From Alteromonadaceae bacterium M269 (GTDB lineage Bacteria; Pseudomonadota; Gammaproteobacteria; Enterobacterales; Alteromonadaceae): a stretch of 64,000 bases of DNA. This document shows positions 18,059 to 27,298 of the stretch, in pieces. The notes below the pieces were generated by a model. That model had not been told where the DNA came from and did no database searches. It was given only the letters and a program-made list of their open reading frames with translations. The position numbers and the translations under genes were made by a program. The stretch is from assembly GCA_004353515.1 (NCBI GenBank), contig SMNZ01000005.1, positions 248,001 through 312,000 on the forward strand, given 5' to 3'. Every line of letters starts with the position of its first letter. Positions within the stretch are counted from its first letter, which is position 1.

Positions 18059-18499
18059 ATGAGGAATTTGATCATCTCTCTATTTTTAGGGTTAAGCCTT
18101 AATTTGTTTTCTAGTGTTGTCAATGCCTTAGATGTTATCGCCCATTCATCTGTAAAAGATGAGGTATTAACTAAATCGAAATTACGCCGAATTTTTATCA
18201 TGCGCCAAACTAAATGGGCGGATGGAACGCCTATTCGAGTTTTTGTTTTGGAGCAACGTTCGGAGTTGCATCAATCATTTTGCAAATCTTCATTAGGCTT
18301 ATTCCCATATCAGCTAGAAAGGCAGTGGAATAAGCTTGTTTACTCTGGGTTAGGGGAAGCTCCGACAGTGGTTAGAGATAGAGAGGCAATGTTGAAAAGG
18401 GTTGCATCGACGCCAGGCTCTATTGGTTATATAGATGACTTCACTGGTGCAGACAATATAAAGGTTATGATGCTTGAGGGAGGAAACTCCGATGATTAG
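18059..18499 (+). CDS. Small periplasmic phosphate-binding-protein-like protein
   Basis: The 146-residue product has a clear signal peptide (MRNLIISLFLGLSLNLFSS, cleavage near VNA-LD). The mature part begins 'LDVIAHSSV..EVLTKSKLRRIFIMRQTKWADGTPIRVFVLE' and ends 'VASTPGSIGYIDDF', the pattern of the small PstS-like binding-protein family (PBP_like), in which one lobe is present. ATG 18059 gives a normal signal peptide; GTG 18035 is an alternative with GGAG upstream. Its stop overlaps the next gene, so it is coupled to a beta-barrel and a GGDEF-EAL receptor. It may bind an anion or act as a periplasmic signal partner. The ligand is unknown. Confidence 0.78.
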   Translation: MRNLIISLFLGLSLNLFSSVVNALDVIAHSSVKDEVLTKSKLRRIFIMRQTKWADGTPIRVFVLEQRSELHQSFCKSSLGLFPYQLERQWNKLVYSGLGEAPTVVRDREAMLKRVASTPGSIGYIDDFTGADNIKVMMLEGGNSDD

Positions 18500-19664
18500 G
18501 CTATTGAAATTATTAGTACTTATTCATTGCTGCTTCATTTGGTTACCTACGGCAAGTGCAAATAGCAGTTGGCATGGCTTTGTGGCGCAAGGTGTCATCA
18601 GAACCAATGATAGTACCTTTGTTGATGCAGAAGAAGAATGGAGCCCTAAATTAACCGAATTGGGCATCAATGGTTCCGTTGATTTAACGCCTAGTATTCG
18701 TCTGGCTGGGCAGGCTGTTTACCTTAATGGTGGTAATCGTTACCCAGAAGGGGCTCGCCTTGATTACTTATTTTTTGATTTTGATATTTATGACAAAGGT
18801 GAGCTTAATCTCAATTTACACCTAGGTCGCTACAAAAATTACCATTGGATCTACTCAGCTACTCGAGACGTTCCTCATACTAGGCCCTCTATTATTCTGC
18901 CTCAGTCTGTGTATTTTGACGGTTTCCGTGATATTGCTGTTGGAAGCGATGGTGCGGCCCTAGTTGGAAGCTATAGCAATAATATTGGAGAGTGGGAATT
19001 CAACTGGAGCTATGGCAACTCTCCTGTAAGCCGAAAGCAGACAGAAATCTTTTTTAGTGAGCTTTCTCAAGGCAATATTGAGCAAGACTTCACTCATCAA
19101 CTCAGTGTCTTCTTGCGGCCTAAAGCAGGCCCGTTGCAGCTAGGCATCAGTTTATTGGATTCTGATTTTAGTTATGAATCTGGAGAACAAGACATTTTGA
19201 GAGATGGGATTGCTACCAGTCAGCGCGTCATGTTCACACTTCAATATGCTGCTGAAAAGTGGGATTTAACCAGTGAAATTATGCAAGAGCGTGTTGTATT
19301 CAGAGGGATTCTTGCTGACGGTTTCTTGCAAGATACTAAAGGACAAGGCGGCTATATTCAGGGGCGCTATTTTCTGAGTCGCGACATCACACTGCTAGCT
19401 AGATTAGACATGCTAGACGGAGACAAAGATGATCGAGGCGGCGATTTTTTGCAGGCAACAACAGGTATTCCAGATTACTTTGGGTTCCATGACACGGGTA
19501 CTATCGGAGTGACGTGGAATTTTAAACAGAATTGGAGGATCCAAGCAGAGTTCCATCGTGTCAAAGGTACAGCGCGTATAACACCTATCATATTTCGGGA
19601 TGTTGCTAATAACCCTGATAAGTACACTAATATTTTTGCCCTTCAAGCAACTTACTGGTTCTAA
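18492..19664 (+). CDS. Putative outer-membrane beta-barrel protein
   Basis: The 390-residue product has a signal peptide (about 1-23, ending ASA-NS) and a regular alternation of short beta strands rich in Y, W, F and G. It ends in 'IFALQATYWF', an aromatic C-terminus typical of barrels recognised by the Bam machine. Segments such as 'PSIRLAGQAVYLNGGNRYPEGARLDYLFFDFDIYD' (strand pairs) resemble porin-like proteins that accompany PBP-like and GGDEF proteins in other gammaproteobacteria. ATG 18492 with GAGGGAGGAA upstream is the start; the TTG at 18474 is inside that site. It overlaps the preceding gene by eight bases and is two bases from the next. Confidence 0.75.
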   Translation: MIRLLKLLVLIHCCFIWLPTASANSSWHGFVAQGVIRTNDSTFVDAEEEWSPKLTELGINGSVDLTPSIRLAGQAVYLNGGNRYPEGARLDYLFFDFDIYDKGELNLNLHLGRYKNYHWIYSATRDVPHTRPSIILPQSVYFDGFRDIAVGSDGAALVGSYSNNIGEWEFNWSYGNSPVSRKQTEIFFSELSQGNIEQDFTHQLSVFLRPKAGPLQLGISLLDSDFSYESGEQDILRDGIATSQRVMFTLQYAAEKWDLTSEIMQERVVFRGILADGFLQDTKGQGGYIQGRYFLSRDITLLARLDMLDGDKDDRGGDFLQATTGIPDYFGFHDTGTIGVTWNFKQNWRIQAEFHRVKGTARITPIIFRDVANNPDKYTNIFALQATYWF

Positions 19665-19666
19665 AC

Positions 19667-22135
19667 ATGAAACCCTTCGTTAGTCTCCCTTTCAAGCTAC
19701 TAGCATTACTTATCGTGATGCTGTTGATAACGGGTATTCTCATTACGCGTATATGGCTTGTTAAGATAGATGATGACTTTGAATGGCAGCAATTGCAAAA
19801 GCGCCAACTCGCTATTCAGCAATACAGTTTACTGCATCAGATAGTGCGCAATCGTATTGAGACCTCCCTTGAATCCTATGTGCAATTAAAGGCGGACGAT
19901 TCGAATCACTTACAGAGCATTATCAAAGGGCTAAACAATGAGTTTGAGTTCTTGCAGCTTCAATGGAATATGAGTGAACTCTGGCTGTTGAATGAAGATT
20001 TCTTGCCACTTTTTGAATCGACTGATGCATCCGATGAAGCCATTCAAACGATTGAAAAAACGATAGAGCTTCAAGCTCCCGTATCTAAGATCGTCTGTAA
20101 CCCAGCGTGTAATCTACTGCTGTCTCTGCCCGTGTTAACAAACGATGGTGAGGTTGCTTATCTTGCAGTCAGTCACTCTATGCTTGAGATTCTCGCCTTT
20201 CTCAATCAATCAACAGGTGCAGATCTGGCGATTGTGAGTCCGAATAAAGAGAGACTATCGGGAAGGGAACGTGTGACTGAGCTTGTTGTGTTACCGCCGA
20301 TATCCCCAACGTTACGTATGAAAATGGAATCTGTCATTGCCGCTGCTGAGAGTGAGTTAATGGTTGGGAACTTGTTAACTTCGGGCGCCAACATAGAGAT
20401 GCAAGATAAAAGCTATTTGGTCAACTTAGTGCCTTTGAATGGCAACCATAACGCGAATAATTTTATTTTTTTGGTTGAAGATATTTCAAGCTTTGTTGCT
20501 AACTATAAGCGTATTCAAACTATCGCTTTGATTGTCGCACTCAGTTTATTCTTTGTTTTAAGTGCGTTGATGTTAGTCGTGACATTTAGAGTGCGAGTTC
20601 GGATGTTAAAGTTGGCGAATAACCTACCTTTGCTCGCCGAGCACGATTACAAAACTTTCCGCGAAAACAAACCTAAACTCAGTCGTTGGCTGGAAGACGA
20701 GCTTGATTACCTTAATCGGTCTGCCGATAAATTGAGTGATGAGTTGGAGCTGCTGGACAAAGAAATAGAGCAGCGTACGAGAGAGCTCGAAAATATTGCG
20801 ATGTACGATTTAATTACCGGGCTCCCCAATCGCAATATGCTTGATTTCCAACTCAGGAAAGCCCTTTTCTCAATTGATTCAGAGCCAGGACAAGTGGGTT
20901 TACTTTTCCTTGATCTCGATGATTTTAAAAAGGTAAACGACAGCCAGGGGCACTCTATTGGTGACAGTCTTTTATTGGAAGTCTCTAAAAGGCTCAAAAA
21001 AGCGATTCGCAGCACTGATATCGCGTGTCGATTTGGAGGAGATGAGTTTGTGGTTATGGTGCCTCAATGCGATGGTGTTGAAGAGCTTAAACTACTCGGC
21101 GAGCAAATATTGATAGGCCTCAGAGATCCGATTCAAATCAGTGAAAGTCGATTTTATATGTCGACTAGCATTGGTATCGCAATGACAAGAGACAGTGATT
21201 GCAGTACCGAAGACCTTATTCGCCAAGCTGATGTTGCTATGTACGATGCGAAGGATAAAGGTGGAAGCTGTTACCGCGTTTTTGATGATGATATGTTTGA
21301 GCGTGTTGCGAAGAAAGTGATGCTAGAGAGTGAGGTTAGAGAAGCACTTAGAGATGAACATTTCTTTTTCGCGCTGCAGCCTCAGATTGATATTAACAAC
21401 AATAAGTTGATTGGTTTTGAAGCCTTATTGCGTTGGAAACACCCAACGAGAGGAATGATTGCACCAGATGATTTTATCCCGGTATTAGAAAACTCGGAGC
21501 ATATGATTGTGTTGGGGTACTGGGGCTTAAAACGTAGCTTTGAGATCTTGCAAAATATAGCGCTCTCAGGGTTTGGTAGACAGAAAATCGCGGTGAACAT
21601 GTCTGCCTCGCAGTTCCTTGACCCAGAATTGGTTCCATTTTTAATGGACTTGTTTAGTCAGTACACAGTCTCTCCCTCTCAGCTTGAACTCGAACTAACA
21701 GAGCGCTCATTGGTCGTCGATTTTGAAAAGACGCTGAGTGTCATGATGCAAATCAGGGAGTTAGGTGTCAGCTTCTCTATTGATGACTTCGGGACAGGAT
21801 ACTCCTCACTGAGTTACCTCAAGAAAATGCCTGTAGATATTATTAAAATCGATCGCAGTTTTGTGAGCGGCATGATGGACAATAAAGCCGATATGCAGAT
21901 CGTCGAGTCAACGATTGGTATGGTAAGAAGTTTAGGGATGCAGGTTATCGCTGAGGGTGTCGAAACTCGGGCCCAATTGTACCAATTACACGGGTATGAC
22001 TGCGATATGGCGCAAGGCTATTTGTTCTCAAAACCTATTTCAGAGGACGAAATTATGCAGGCGCTTGGCAAATACTGGAAACATGGTGTTTGGGAAAGCG
22101 CGAAACAACTGCAACAAGCAGCAAATCAAGCGTAG
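19667..22135 (+). CDS. Membrane GGDEF-EAL cyclic di-GMP enzyme
   Basis: The 822-residue protein has two membrane helices (about 10-29 and 284-307) around a periplasmic sensor of about 250 residues, with two close cysteines in 'IVCNPACNLLLSLPV' near 143-148. After a HAMP-like linker and a coiled coil (about 345-375) come the GGDEF domain (about 375-540, active-site FGGDEF and an RSTD inhibitory site five residues before it) and the EAL domain (about 555-805, with FEALLRWKHP, NMSASQF and DDFGTGYSSL). Both active sites look intact, so it may make or break cyclic di-GMP. It ends an operon with the PBP-like protein and the barrel, which probably deliver a periplasmic signal. Confidence 0.93.
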   Translation: MKPFVSLPFKLLALLIVMLLITGILITRIWLVKIDDDFEWQQLQKRQLAIQQYSLLHQIVRNRIETSLESYVQLKADDSNHLQSIIKGLNNEFEFLQLQWNMSELWLLNEDFLPLFESTDASDEAIQTIEKTIELQAPVSKIVCNPACNLLLSLPVLTNDGEVAYLAVSHSMLEILAFLNQSTGADLAIVSPNKERLSGRERVTELVVLPPISPTLRMKMESVIAAAESELMVGNLLTSGANIEMQDKSYLVNLVPLNGNHNANNFIFLVEDISSFVANYKRIQTIALIVALSLFFVLSALMLVVTFRVRVRMLKLANNLPLLAEHDYKTFRENKPKLSRWLEDELDYLNRSADKLSDELELLDKEIEQRTRELENIAMYDLITGLPNRNMLDFQLRKALFSIDSEPGQVGLLFLDLDDFKKVNDSQGHSIGDSLLLEVSKRLKKAIRSTDIACRFGGDEFVVMVPQCDGVEELKLLGEQILIGLRDPIQISESRFYMSTSIGIAMTRDSDCSTEDLIRQADVAMYDAKDKGGSCYRVFDDDMFERVAKKVMLESEVREALRDEHFFFALQPQIDINNNKLIGFEALLRWKHPTRGMIAPDDFIPVLENSEHMIVLGYWGLKRSFEILQNIALSGFGRQKIAVNMSASQFLDPELVPFLMDLFSQYTVSPSQLELELTERSLVVDFEKTLSVMMQIRELGVSFSIDDFGTGYSSLSYLKKMPVDIIKIDRSFVSGMMDNKADMQIVESTIGMVRSLGMQVIAEGVETRAQLYQLHGYDCDMAQGYLFSKPISEDEIMQALGKYWKHGVWESAKQLQQAANQA

Positions 22136-22158
22136 AGTTCGAGAGACTTTTTTGCTTA

Positions 22159-22186
22159 GGTTGTCGTAATCGAAAGATTACAAACC
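22159..22186 (+). terminator. Hairpin after the GGDEF-EAL gene
   Basis: GTAATC and GATTAC pair around a GAAA tetraloop, with outer GGTT/AACC pairing, 23 bases after the stop. Only a weak T-run follows, so termination activity is uncertain. Confidence 0.4.
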
Positions 22187-22239
22187 ATCTTTCATGTAAA
22201 ATGCTTTTTTAAGCAGTACCCATAACTTCTGCTTGTATA

Positions 22240-22414
22240 ATACCACTCAGTAATAATAAGTGATTACTTAGCGAGAGCTAAAATGCACTGGCTCGCTTGG
22301 AAGGAAGCCCTTGTATGCCCTTTGGCAAAAGCTTCTCGGCTTGAGTTCAAACGTCGCTCTACCTCCCACATCCATGTGGTCGTGAGCAGACCACTTATTA
22401 TTGCTGAATGGTAT
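22240..22414. repeat. MITE-like element with ATACCACTCAGTAATAATAAGTG ends (type 2)
   Basis: A 23-base end at 22240-22262 is repeated inverted at 22392-22414 with two differences. The 175-base element contains no good frame, and its right half provides only the spurious GTG upstream of kbl. It lies between the GGDEF-EAL gene and kbl-tdh and ends 65 bases before the kbl start, so it may affect the kbl promoter. Its ends are unrelated to the GGGTCTGTTG family. The first bases of the end, TAATACCA, recur at 38120 in another intergenic region. Confidence 0.7.
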
Positions 22415-22478
22415 AATACCGATCATAGAAAACGTGAAGATAAGTGGTGTGAACCGCCACTTTTTAGGAGAGTCGAAA

Positions 22479-23672
22479 GTGACCCAAGCATTTACCGATC
22501 ATTTGCAAAGCCAACTAACTGAGCTTGAGAATCAAGGTTTATTTAAGAAAGAACGTGTCATTACGAGCCAGCAACAGGCACAAATTCAGACAACTAATAC
22601 CTCTGATGTGCTTAACTTCTGTGCAAATAATTACCTTGGTTTAGCAAATAACCCTGACTTAATTACTGCAGCAAAAGAAGGTTTGGATAGTCATGGTTTC
22701 GGTATGGCGTCGGTGCGCTTTATCTGTGGTACGCAAGATATTCATAAGTCGCTTGAAAACAAGTTGAGTGCTTTCCTTGGGACTGAAGATACGATTCTTT
22801 ATCCTTCGTGTTTTGATGCGAATGGTGGTTTATTTGAAACCCTGTTAACTGATCAAGATGCAATTATTTCTGACGCTTTGAACCATGCGAGTATCATCGA
22901 TGGTGTGCGTTTATCTAAAGCGAAACGCTATCGTTATGCCAATAATGATATGAATGAGCTAGAGCAGCAGTTACAGAAAGCAACCGAAGACGGTGCTCGC
23001 TTTAAGCTGATTGCAACAGATGGCGTATTTTCAATGGATGGCATTATTGCTGACCTAGGTGCTATTTGTGATTTAGCTGATAAATACGATGCCATGGTGA
23101 TGGTTGATGATTGCCATGCAACGGGTTTTATTGGTGAAAATGGTAAGGGGAGTCACGAATACTGTGACGTAATGGGGCGTGTTGATATCTTAACTGGCAC
23201 ACTAGGAAAAGCGTTAGGCGGTGCATCTGGTGGGTATACGTCTGGTAAAAAAGAAGTCATCGCATGGCTTAGGCAACGTTCACGCCCGTACTTATTCTCT
23301 AATTCAGTCGCCCCTGCGATTGTTTCTGCGTCACTGAAAGTCATGTCTATGCTAGAAAACGGCCATGACTTGAGAGCTAAGTTGCAAGCGAACAGCGAGA
23401 GATTCAGAAGCCGTATGGAAGAAGCCGGTTTTACACTTGAAGGTAAAGATCACCCAATTATCCCCGTTATGCTTAGTGACGCAAAACTCGCGAGTGAAAT
23501 GGCAGATAAGATGCTGGAACGCGGTGTCTATGTCGTAGGTTTCTCCTTCCCTGTTGTTCCTAAAGGGAAGGCACGTATTCGCACTCAAATGTCTGCTGCA
23601 CATAGCCTAGAGCAAGTTGATTATGCGGTAGATGCCTTTATTGCTGTTGGTAAAGAGTTAGGAGTTATCTAA
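22479..23672 (+). CDS. kbl: Glycine C-acetyltransferase (2-amino-3-ketobutyrate CoA ligase)
   Basis: The 397-residue PLP enzyme converts 2-amino-3-oxobutanoate and CoA to glycine and acetyl-CoA in threonine breakdown. Key features are '[16 protein letters not shown]' near 44, '[21 protein letters not shown]' near 74, '[15 protein letters not shown]' near 208 and the PLP lysine in '[18 protein letters not shown]' near 240. GTG 22479 is chosen because TTAGGAG lies eight bases upstream and the length then equals E. coli (398); an upstream GTG falls inside the repeat. The stop overlaps the tdh start by one base. Confidence 0.95.
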   Translation: MTQAFTDHLQSQLTELENQGLFKKERVITSQQQAQIQTTNTSDVLNFCANNYLGLANNPDLITAAKEGLDSHGFGMASVRFICGTQDIHKSLENKLSAFLGTEDTILYPSCFDANGGLFETLLTDQDAIISDALNHASIIDGVRLSKAKRYRYANNDMNELEQQLQKATEDGARFKLIATDGVFSMDGIIADLGAICDLADKYDAMVMVDDCHATGFIGENGKGSHEYCDVMGRVDILTGTLGKALGGASGGYTSGKKEVIAWLRQRSRPYLFSNSVAPAIVSASLKVMSMLENGHDLRAKLQANSERFRSRMEEAGFTLEGKDHPIIPVMLSDAKLASEMADKMLERGVYVVGFSFPVVPKGKARIRTQMSAAHSLEQVDYAVDAFIAVGKELGVI

Positions 23673-24697
23673 TGCGTGCGTTAGCTAAGTTACATGCCAA
23701 GCCTGGTATCTGGATGACAGATGCTGAAAAGCCTGAAGTTGGTCATAACGACTTGCTGATTAAAATTCGTAAAACAGCGATTTGTGGAACGGATATGCAT
23801 ATCTACCACTGGGATGAGTGGTCACAAAAAACGATTCCCGTGCCTATGGTAGTCGGTCACGAGTACGTTGGTGAAGTTGTTGGTATGGGCCAAGAAGTTC
23901 GCGGCTTTAATATCGGCGATCGCGTATCTGGTGAAGGTCATATTACGTGTGGACATTGCCGAAACTGTCGCGCAGGTAGACGTCATTTATGTAGAAACAC
24001 TGAAGGTGTTGGAGTAAATCGCGAAGGAGCATTTGCTGAGTATCTTGTGATTCCCGCATTCAATGCATTTAAGATCCCAGATAATATCTCCGACGAACTT
24101 GCATCTATCTTTGATCCCTTTGGTAATGCCGTTCATACTGCGTTGTCCTTCGATTTGGTCGGTGAAGATGTACTAATCACTGGAGCTGGTCCTATCGGTA
24201 TTATGGCTGCGGCTGTCGCTAAACATGCTGGTGCACGTTATGTTGTTATCACAGATGTAAACCCTTATCGCTTGGCTTTGGCTGAGAAAATGGGCGTGAC
24301 TAAAGCGGTGAACGTGGCTAACGAGTCGTTGCAGGATGTTATGGACTCTTTAGGAATGACTGAAGGGTTTGATGTTGGCTTGGAAATGTCTGGCGTACCC
24401 GTCGCTTTCAACGATATGTTGGAAAAGATGAACCATGGCGGAAAAATCGCGCTATTAGGAATCCCTCCGAGTGAGACTTCTATTGATTGGAATCAGGTGA
24501 TTTTTAAAGGACTGATTATTAAAGGGATCTACGGTCGTGAGATGTTTGAAACCTGGTATAAAATGGCAAGCCTTATCCAAGGCGGGTTAGACTTATCGCC
24601 TATTATCACCCATGAATTTTCTGTTGATGATTTCCAAACGGGGTTCGAGACAATGGCGTCTGGACAGTCTGGAAAAGTTATTCTGAATTGGGACTAG
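23672..24697 (+). CDS. tdh: L-threonine 3-dehydrogenase
   Basis: The 341-residue zinc-dependent, NAD-linked enzyme oxidises threonine to 2-amino-3-oxobutanoate, the Kbl substrate. Catalytic zinc ligands are in '[16 protein letters not shown]' (Cys near 38) and '[10 protein letters not shown]' (His near 63). The structural zinc site is '[19 protein letters not shown]' (four cysteines, about 94-110). The nucleotide fold is '[22 protein letters not shown]' near 168-190. Length and start equal E. coli Tdh (341). Together with kbl it forms the classical two-gene threonine-catabolic operon. Confidence 0.97.
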   Translation: MRALAKLHAKPGIWMTDAEKPEVGHNDLLIKIRKTAICGTDMHIYHWDEWSQKTIPVPMVVGHEYVGEVVGMGQEVRGFNIGDRVSGEGHITCGHCRNCRAGRRHLCRNTEGVGVNREGAFAEYLVIPAFNAFKIPDNISDELASIFDPFGNAVHTALSFDLVGEDVLITGAGPIGIMAAAVAKHAGARYVVITDVNPYRLALAEKMGVTKAVNVANESLQDVMDSLGMTEGFDVGLEMSGVPVAFNDMLEKMNHGGKIALLGIPPSETSIDWNQVIFKGLIIKGIYGREMFETWYKMASLIQGGLDLSPIITHEFSVDDFQTGFETMASGQSGKVILNWD

Positions 24698-24718
24698 TTG
24701 TAAGCAAAGGCAGTTTTT

Positions 24719-25051
24719 ATGAGTCATGAAGTCGTACTAAAGCATCTCAATGTCCAAGAGGCTGCCGAACTAATCAAAAACAACGATGTATGTGTTGTGG
24801 ATAATCGTGATGTGAACTCGTTTCATGTACGACATATTGAAGGGGCAACGCATTTATCTAATGAGAATGTTCAGCAATTCTTAGCTCAAACGTCAAAATC
24901 CGTACCTATTATTTGCTGCTGTTATCACGGTAATAGTAGCCAGCAAGTTGGTCATTTTCTGATTCAGCAAGGCTTCTCTGAAGTCTACAATTTAGATGGT
25001 GGATTTGAAGCGTGGCGGCAGGTATTTCCAGTTTCGGATTTTAATGACTGA
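24719..25051 (+). CDS. glpE: Thiosulfate sulfurtransferase GlpE (rhodanese)
   Basis: The 110-residue single-domain rhodanese transfers sulfane sulfur from thiosulfate to cyanide or thiols in the cytoplasm. The active-site loop is 'IICCCYHGNSSQQVGHFL', where the Cys before Y-H-G-N-S-S is catalytic as in E. coli. 'DNRDVNSFHVRHIEGA' and 'YNLDGGFEAWRQVFP' are also conserved. Its last eight bases overlap glpG, giving the glpE-glpG coupling found in enterobacteria. No glpR or glpD is near. Confidence 0.94.
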   Translation: MSHEVVLKHLNVQEAAELIKNNDVCVVDNRDVNSFHVRHIEGATHLSNENVQQFLAQTSKSVPIICCCYHGNSSQQVGHFLIQQGFSEVYNLDGGFEAWRQVFPVSDFND

Positions 25052-25907
25052 GCCTTCTATACTCATAGGCTTTCAGTATGAAAGTCATGCCCGATTACTC
25101 ATTCACTTTATGAAGAGCAAAGGCCTCGATGTTGGCTATTGTGTCATGGAGGGTGAATATGGACATGGTGTTGCACTCAATAATTTGTCGCAAAAAGAAA
25201 CAGCCGAAGCTTGTGTTAGCGAGTTTCTGTCTGCATCAGATCACAAAGAGCTGCAACGACAAGCATGGGAATCTGGTGAAACCGTTAAGTTAAACACAAC
25301 ACATCAGTTTGATTGGTTGAGTTTGAAAGGTGGTCTTCTGACAACACCTATTACAGGCTTGATTATTCTTTTATGTTTAGCTGTTTATTTTGCCTCATTA
25401 CTAGGCTGGCATTGGGATATTTTTCGCAGTCTTAGCATGCAATCATTTGCGGCGCTTACCGAAAGTGGGCAATGGTGGAGACTACTAGGGCCCGCCTTTT
25501 TCCATTTTGGTGCCTTGCATATCATCTTTAATTTACTCTGGTGGTGGACATTAGGTCGACAGATAGAAATTAAGCTTGGAACGAGCAGCTTGTTGCTTAT
25601 TTTCTTAACAACGGCAGTCGTTTCAAATCTTATTCAGTATGCGTTATCTGGCCCTAACTTTGGTGGACTCTCAGGTGTTGTATATGGGCTAGTTGGTTTT
25701 GTGTGGTGGATAGGATGGTTAAAACCGAGCTGGGGTATCAACTTACCAAAGCCTATTGTTGGCTTTATGCTTGTATGGCTGGTGTTAGGTTACGCTGATT
25801 TATTATGGGTAGATATGGCCAATGAAGCTCATACTTCGGGTCTCATTAGTGGCTGTCTATTAGCTTTTATTTGGAGTCGGTTGGCTAGTGAGAAGTCAGG
25901 TAAATAG
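25044..25907 (+). CDS. glpG: Rhomboid intramembrane serine protease GlpG
   Basis: The 287-residue protein has an N-terminal cytoplasmic domain (about 1-85) and six membrane helices. The catalytic serine is in 'GGLSGVVYGLVGFVWW' near 213 and the histidine in 'ANEAHTSGLISGCLLAF' near 263. 'WWRLLGPAFFHFGALHIIFNLLWWWTLG' carries the conserved H and N of the active site region. ATG 25044 overlaps glpE as ATGACTGA; a longer frame begins inside glpE but adds no conserved sequence. The protease cuts membrane-protein helices; its substrates here are unknown. Confidence 0.95.
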   Translation: MTEPSILIGFQYESHARLLIHFMKSKGLDVGYCVMEGEYGHGVALNNLSQKETAEACVSEFLSASDHKELQRQAWESGETVKLNTTHQFDWLSLKGGLLTTPITGLIILLCLAVYFASLLGWHWDIFRSLSMQSFAALTESGQWWRLLGPAFFHFGALHIIFNLLWWWTLGRQIEIKLGTSSLLLIFLTTAVVSNLIQYALSGPNFGGLSGVVYGLVGFVWWIGWLKPSWGINLPKPIVGFMLVWLVLGYADLLWVDMANEAHTSGLISGCLLAFIWSRLASEKSGK

Positions 25908-25913
25908 CTGTAA

Positions 25914-26309
25914 TTAACCCTGATACAAGTACTTGGTGAAGATGACGTCCTTTATCATTTCAGTACCCGCTTCTTTTTTCATTAATTCTCTTAACGTTTC
26001 CAAACAAGTCCGACGAATATCTTCTCTACCAGTCAGCGACTTCACTTTTTCTGCCGTCTGACGGCCAAAAATTTCTATTGTTGTCGAGCGAAGTAAAGGA
26101 GAGTGATGTTCTGCCACGTCGATATCGTCAGCGTTTTCTAATAACAGCTCTACAGTTACTCGTACATAGCCGAGTTTCTTACTTCCAGGGCTCAAATAGT
26201 TCGTCACTATATCTGGCTCCAAACCGTAGTACGCAAAGTCCTGTGCGCTAGCATATGGAACAGGTAGGGTAACCATAAGGATAAGAAGGATTCTGGAAAA
26301 TATCTTCAT
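25914..26309 (-). CDS. Secreted FliL-like protein
   Basis: The 131-residue product has a cleavable signal peptide (about 1-22, ending ASA-QD) in place of the usual FliL membrane anchor. The rest follows the FliL periplasmic domain: 'GYVRVTVELLLENADDIDVAEHHSPLLRSTTIEIFGRQTAEKVKSLTGREDIRRTCLETLRELMKKE' in segments and the final 'IKDVIFTKYLYQG'. No flagellar genes are near. I recall a FliL-like gene next to ubiC in Vibrio and Shewanella, so this is probably a conserved non-operonic paralogue. It may work at the motor or elsewhere in the envelope; the function is unproven. Confidence 0.85.
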   Translation of the reverse strand: MKIFSRILLILMVTLPVPYASAQDFAYYGLEPDIVTNYLSPGSKKLGYVRVTVELLLENADDIDVAEHHSPLLRSTTIEIFGRQTAEKVKSLTGREDIRRTCLETLRELMKKEAGTEMIKDVIFTKYLYQG

Positions 26310-26363
26310 GCAGTGACAGTTGCTCTATATTATTGTGGTTGCTGATAAGTGACGCTAACTTTA

Positions 26364-26626
26364 GGGTTTGTTGATCTTTGCTGTATAGATTTTGTTCTAA
26401 ATAAAGGCTTTTTGCTTGAGGCGTGGACTTGCAGGCTGATAGATATCAGTCAAAAGCACGCAACAAAGAGCAAGAAGTCTTTATAACGAATCCGTCGGAC
26501 AGCGTTTGTTTGTTATTTATCCGGCATTAAAGCCTGTTTGTGTAGATGACTACACGGCACAGTCTCATCTTTGCCTAAATAACAAACAACTCGCTGCAAA
26601 ACTGTACAGCAAAGATCAACAGACCC
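26364..26626 (+). repeat. MITE-like element, GGGTCTGTTGATCTTTG family, copy B (263 bp)
   Basis: The element starts GGGTTTGTTGATCTTTGCTG and ends with the inverted CAAAGATCAACAGACCC, and fills most of the 380-base gap before ubiC. It has no usable frame. Copy C at 30139 is the same element in reverse, with about 80-85 % matching bases by eye across the full length. The left end is preceded by TA. Confidence 0.85.
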
Positions 26627-26689
26627 TTATCAAATGATAACAAGGTTTTTAGTTCTCACTAAATAATTTGCACATCGACTTTAGTATAG

Positions 26690-27298
26690 GTGCTGCTATA
26701 TCATATCGGCAAATTCCCGAATAAATACAATAAATTGATTCTATCGCATTCTTTCCCTCTTAATATCGAATCTCAATGGTGTGCACCATCTGATATTCAT
26801 ATTAATGATGCTAAGCTGAAAAACTGGCTTCTCTCTACTGGGTCACTCACTGAAAGATTGCAATCTCATTGTCGTCAGTTTGCGGTATCAGTTGTTGGTC
26901 AAGGCGAAGCGGCTTTATCAGTAGATGAGTGTCAGGTGCTCGGAAGTGATAACGGGAATTGGATTGTCAGAGAAGTGATTTTATCCGGAGATGGCATCCC
27001 ATGGGTTTTTGCGCGCTCGGTGCTACCTAAAGCAGAGTTAGAGAATAACTTGAGTATGCTTTCTAGCCTTGGTAATAAGCCGTTAGGTAAAGTTATTTTT
27101 AATGATCCTCAGTTTGAGCGTTTACCTATCCAGGTGACTCAACTTGAATCAACGAACCCCCTACTTGAAAAGCTATCCATTATCTCTGAAATGCCGCTCT
27201 CTGCTCGACGTTCAGTGTTTAAATATAACGACTCTCGTTTATTAGTTGCTGAGGTATTTTTACCTCGTTCACCTGCCTACAGCCAAACCATGTCATGA
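26690..27298 (+). CDS. ubiC: Chorismate lyase
   Basis: The enzyme turns chorismate into 4-hydroxybenzoate and pyruvate, the first committed step of ubiquinone synthesis. Conserved features are '[16 protein letters not shown]', '[23 protein letters not shown]', '[11 protein letters not shown]' and the C-terminal '[21 protein letters not shown]', with the active-site Arg and Glu. The frame is 202 residues from GTG 26690, longer than E. coli UbiC (165). No ATG lies in the N-terminal part; TTG 26735 (187 residues) is an alternative and neither has a good ribosome site. The stop overlaps ubiA (ATGATGA). Copy B of the repeat lies directly upstream. Confidence 0.88.
   Translation: MLLYHIGKFPNKYNKLILSHSFPLNIESQWCAPSDIHINDAKLKNWLLSTGSLTERLQSHCRQFAVSVVGQGEAALSVDECQVLGSDNGNWIVREVILSGDGIPWVFARSVLPKAELENNLSMLSSLGNKPLGKVIFNDPQFERLPIQVTQLESTNPLLEKLSIISEMPLSARRSVFKYNDSRLLVAEVFLPRSPAYSQTMS

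Noticed and set aside
22401-22478. Longer N-terminus of Kbl
   Set aside because: It lies partly in the type-2 repeat; GTG 22479 has TTAGGAG and restores family length.
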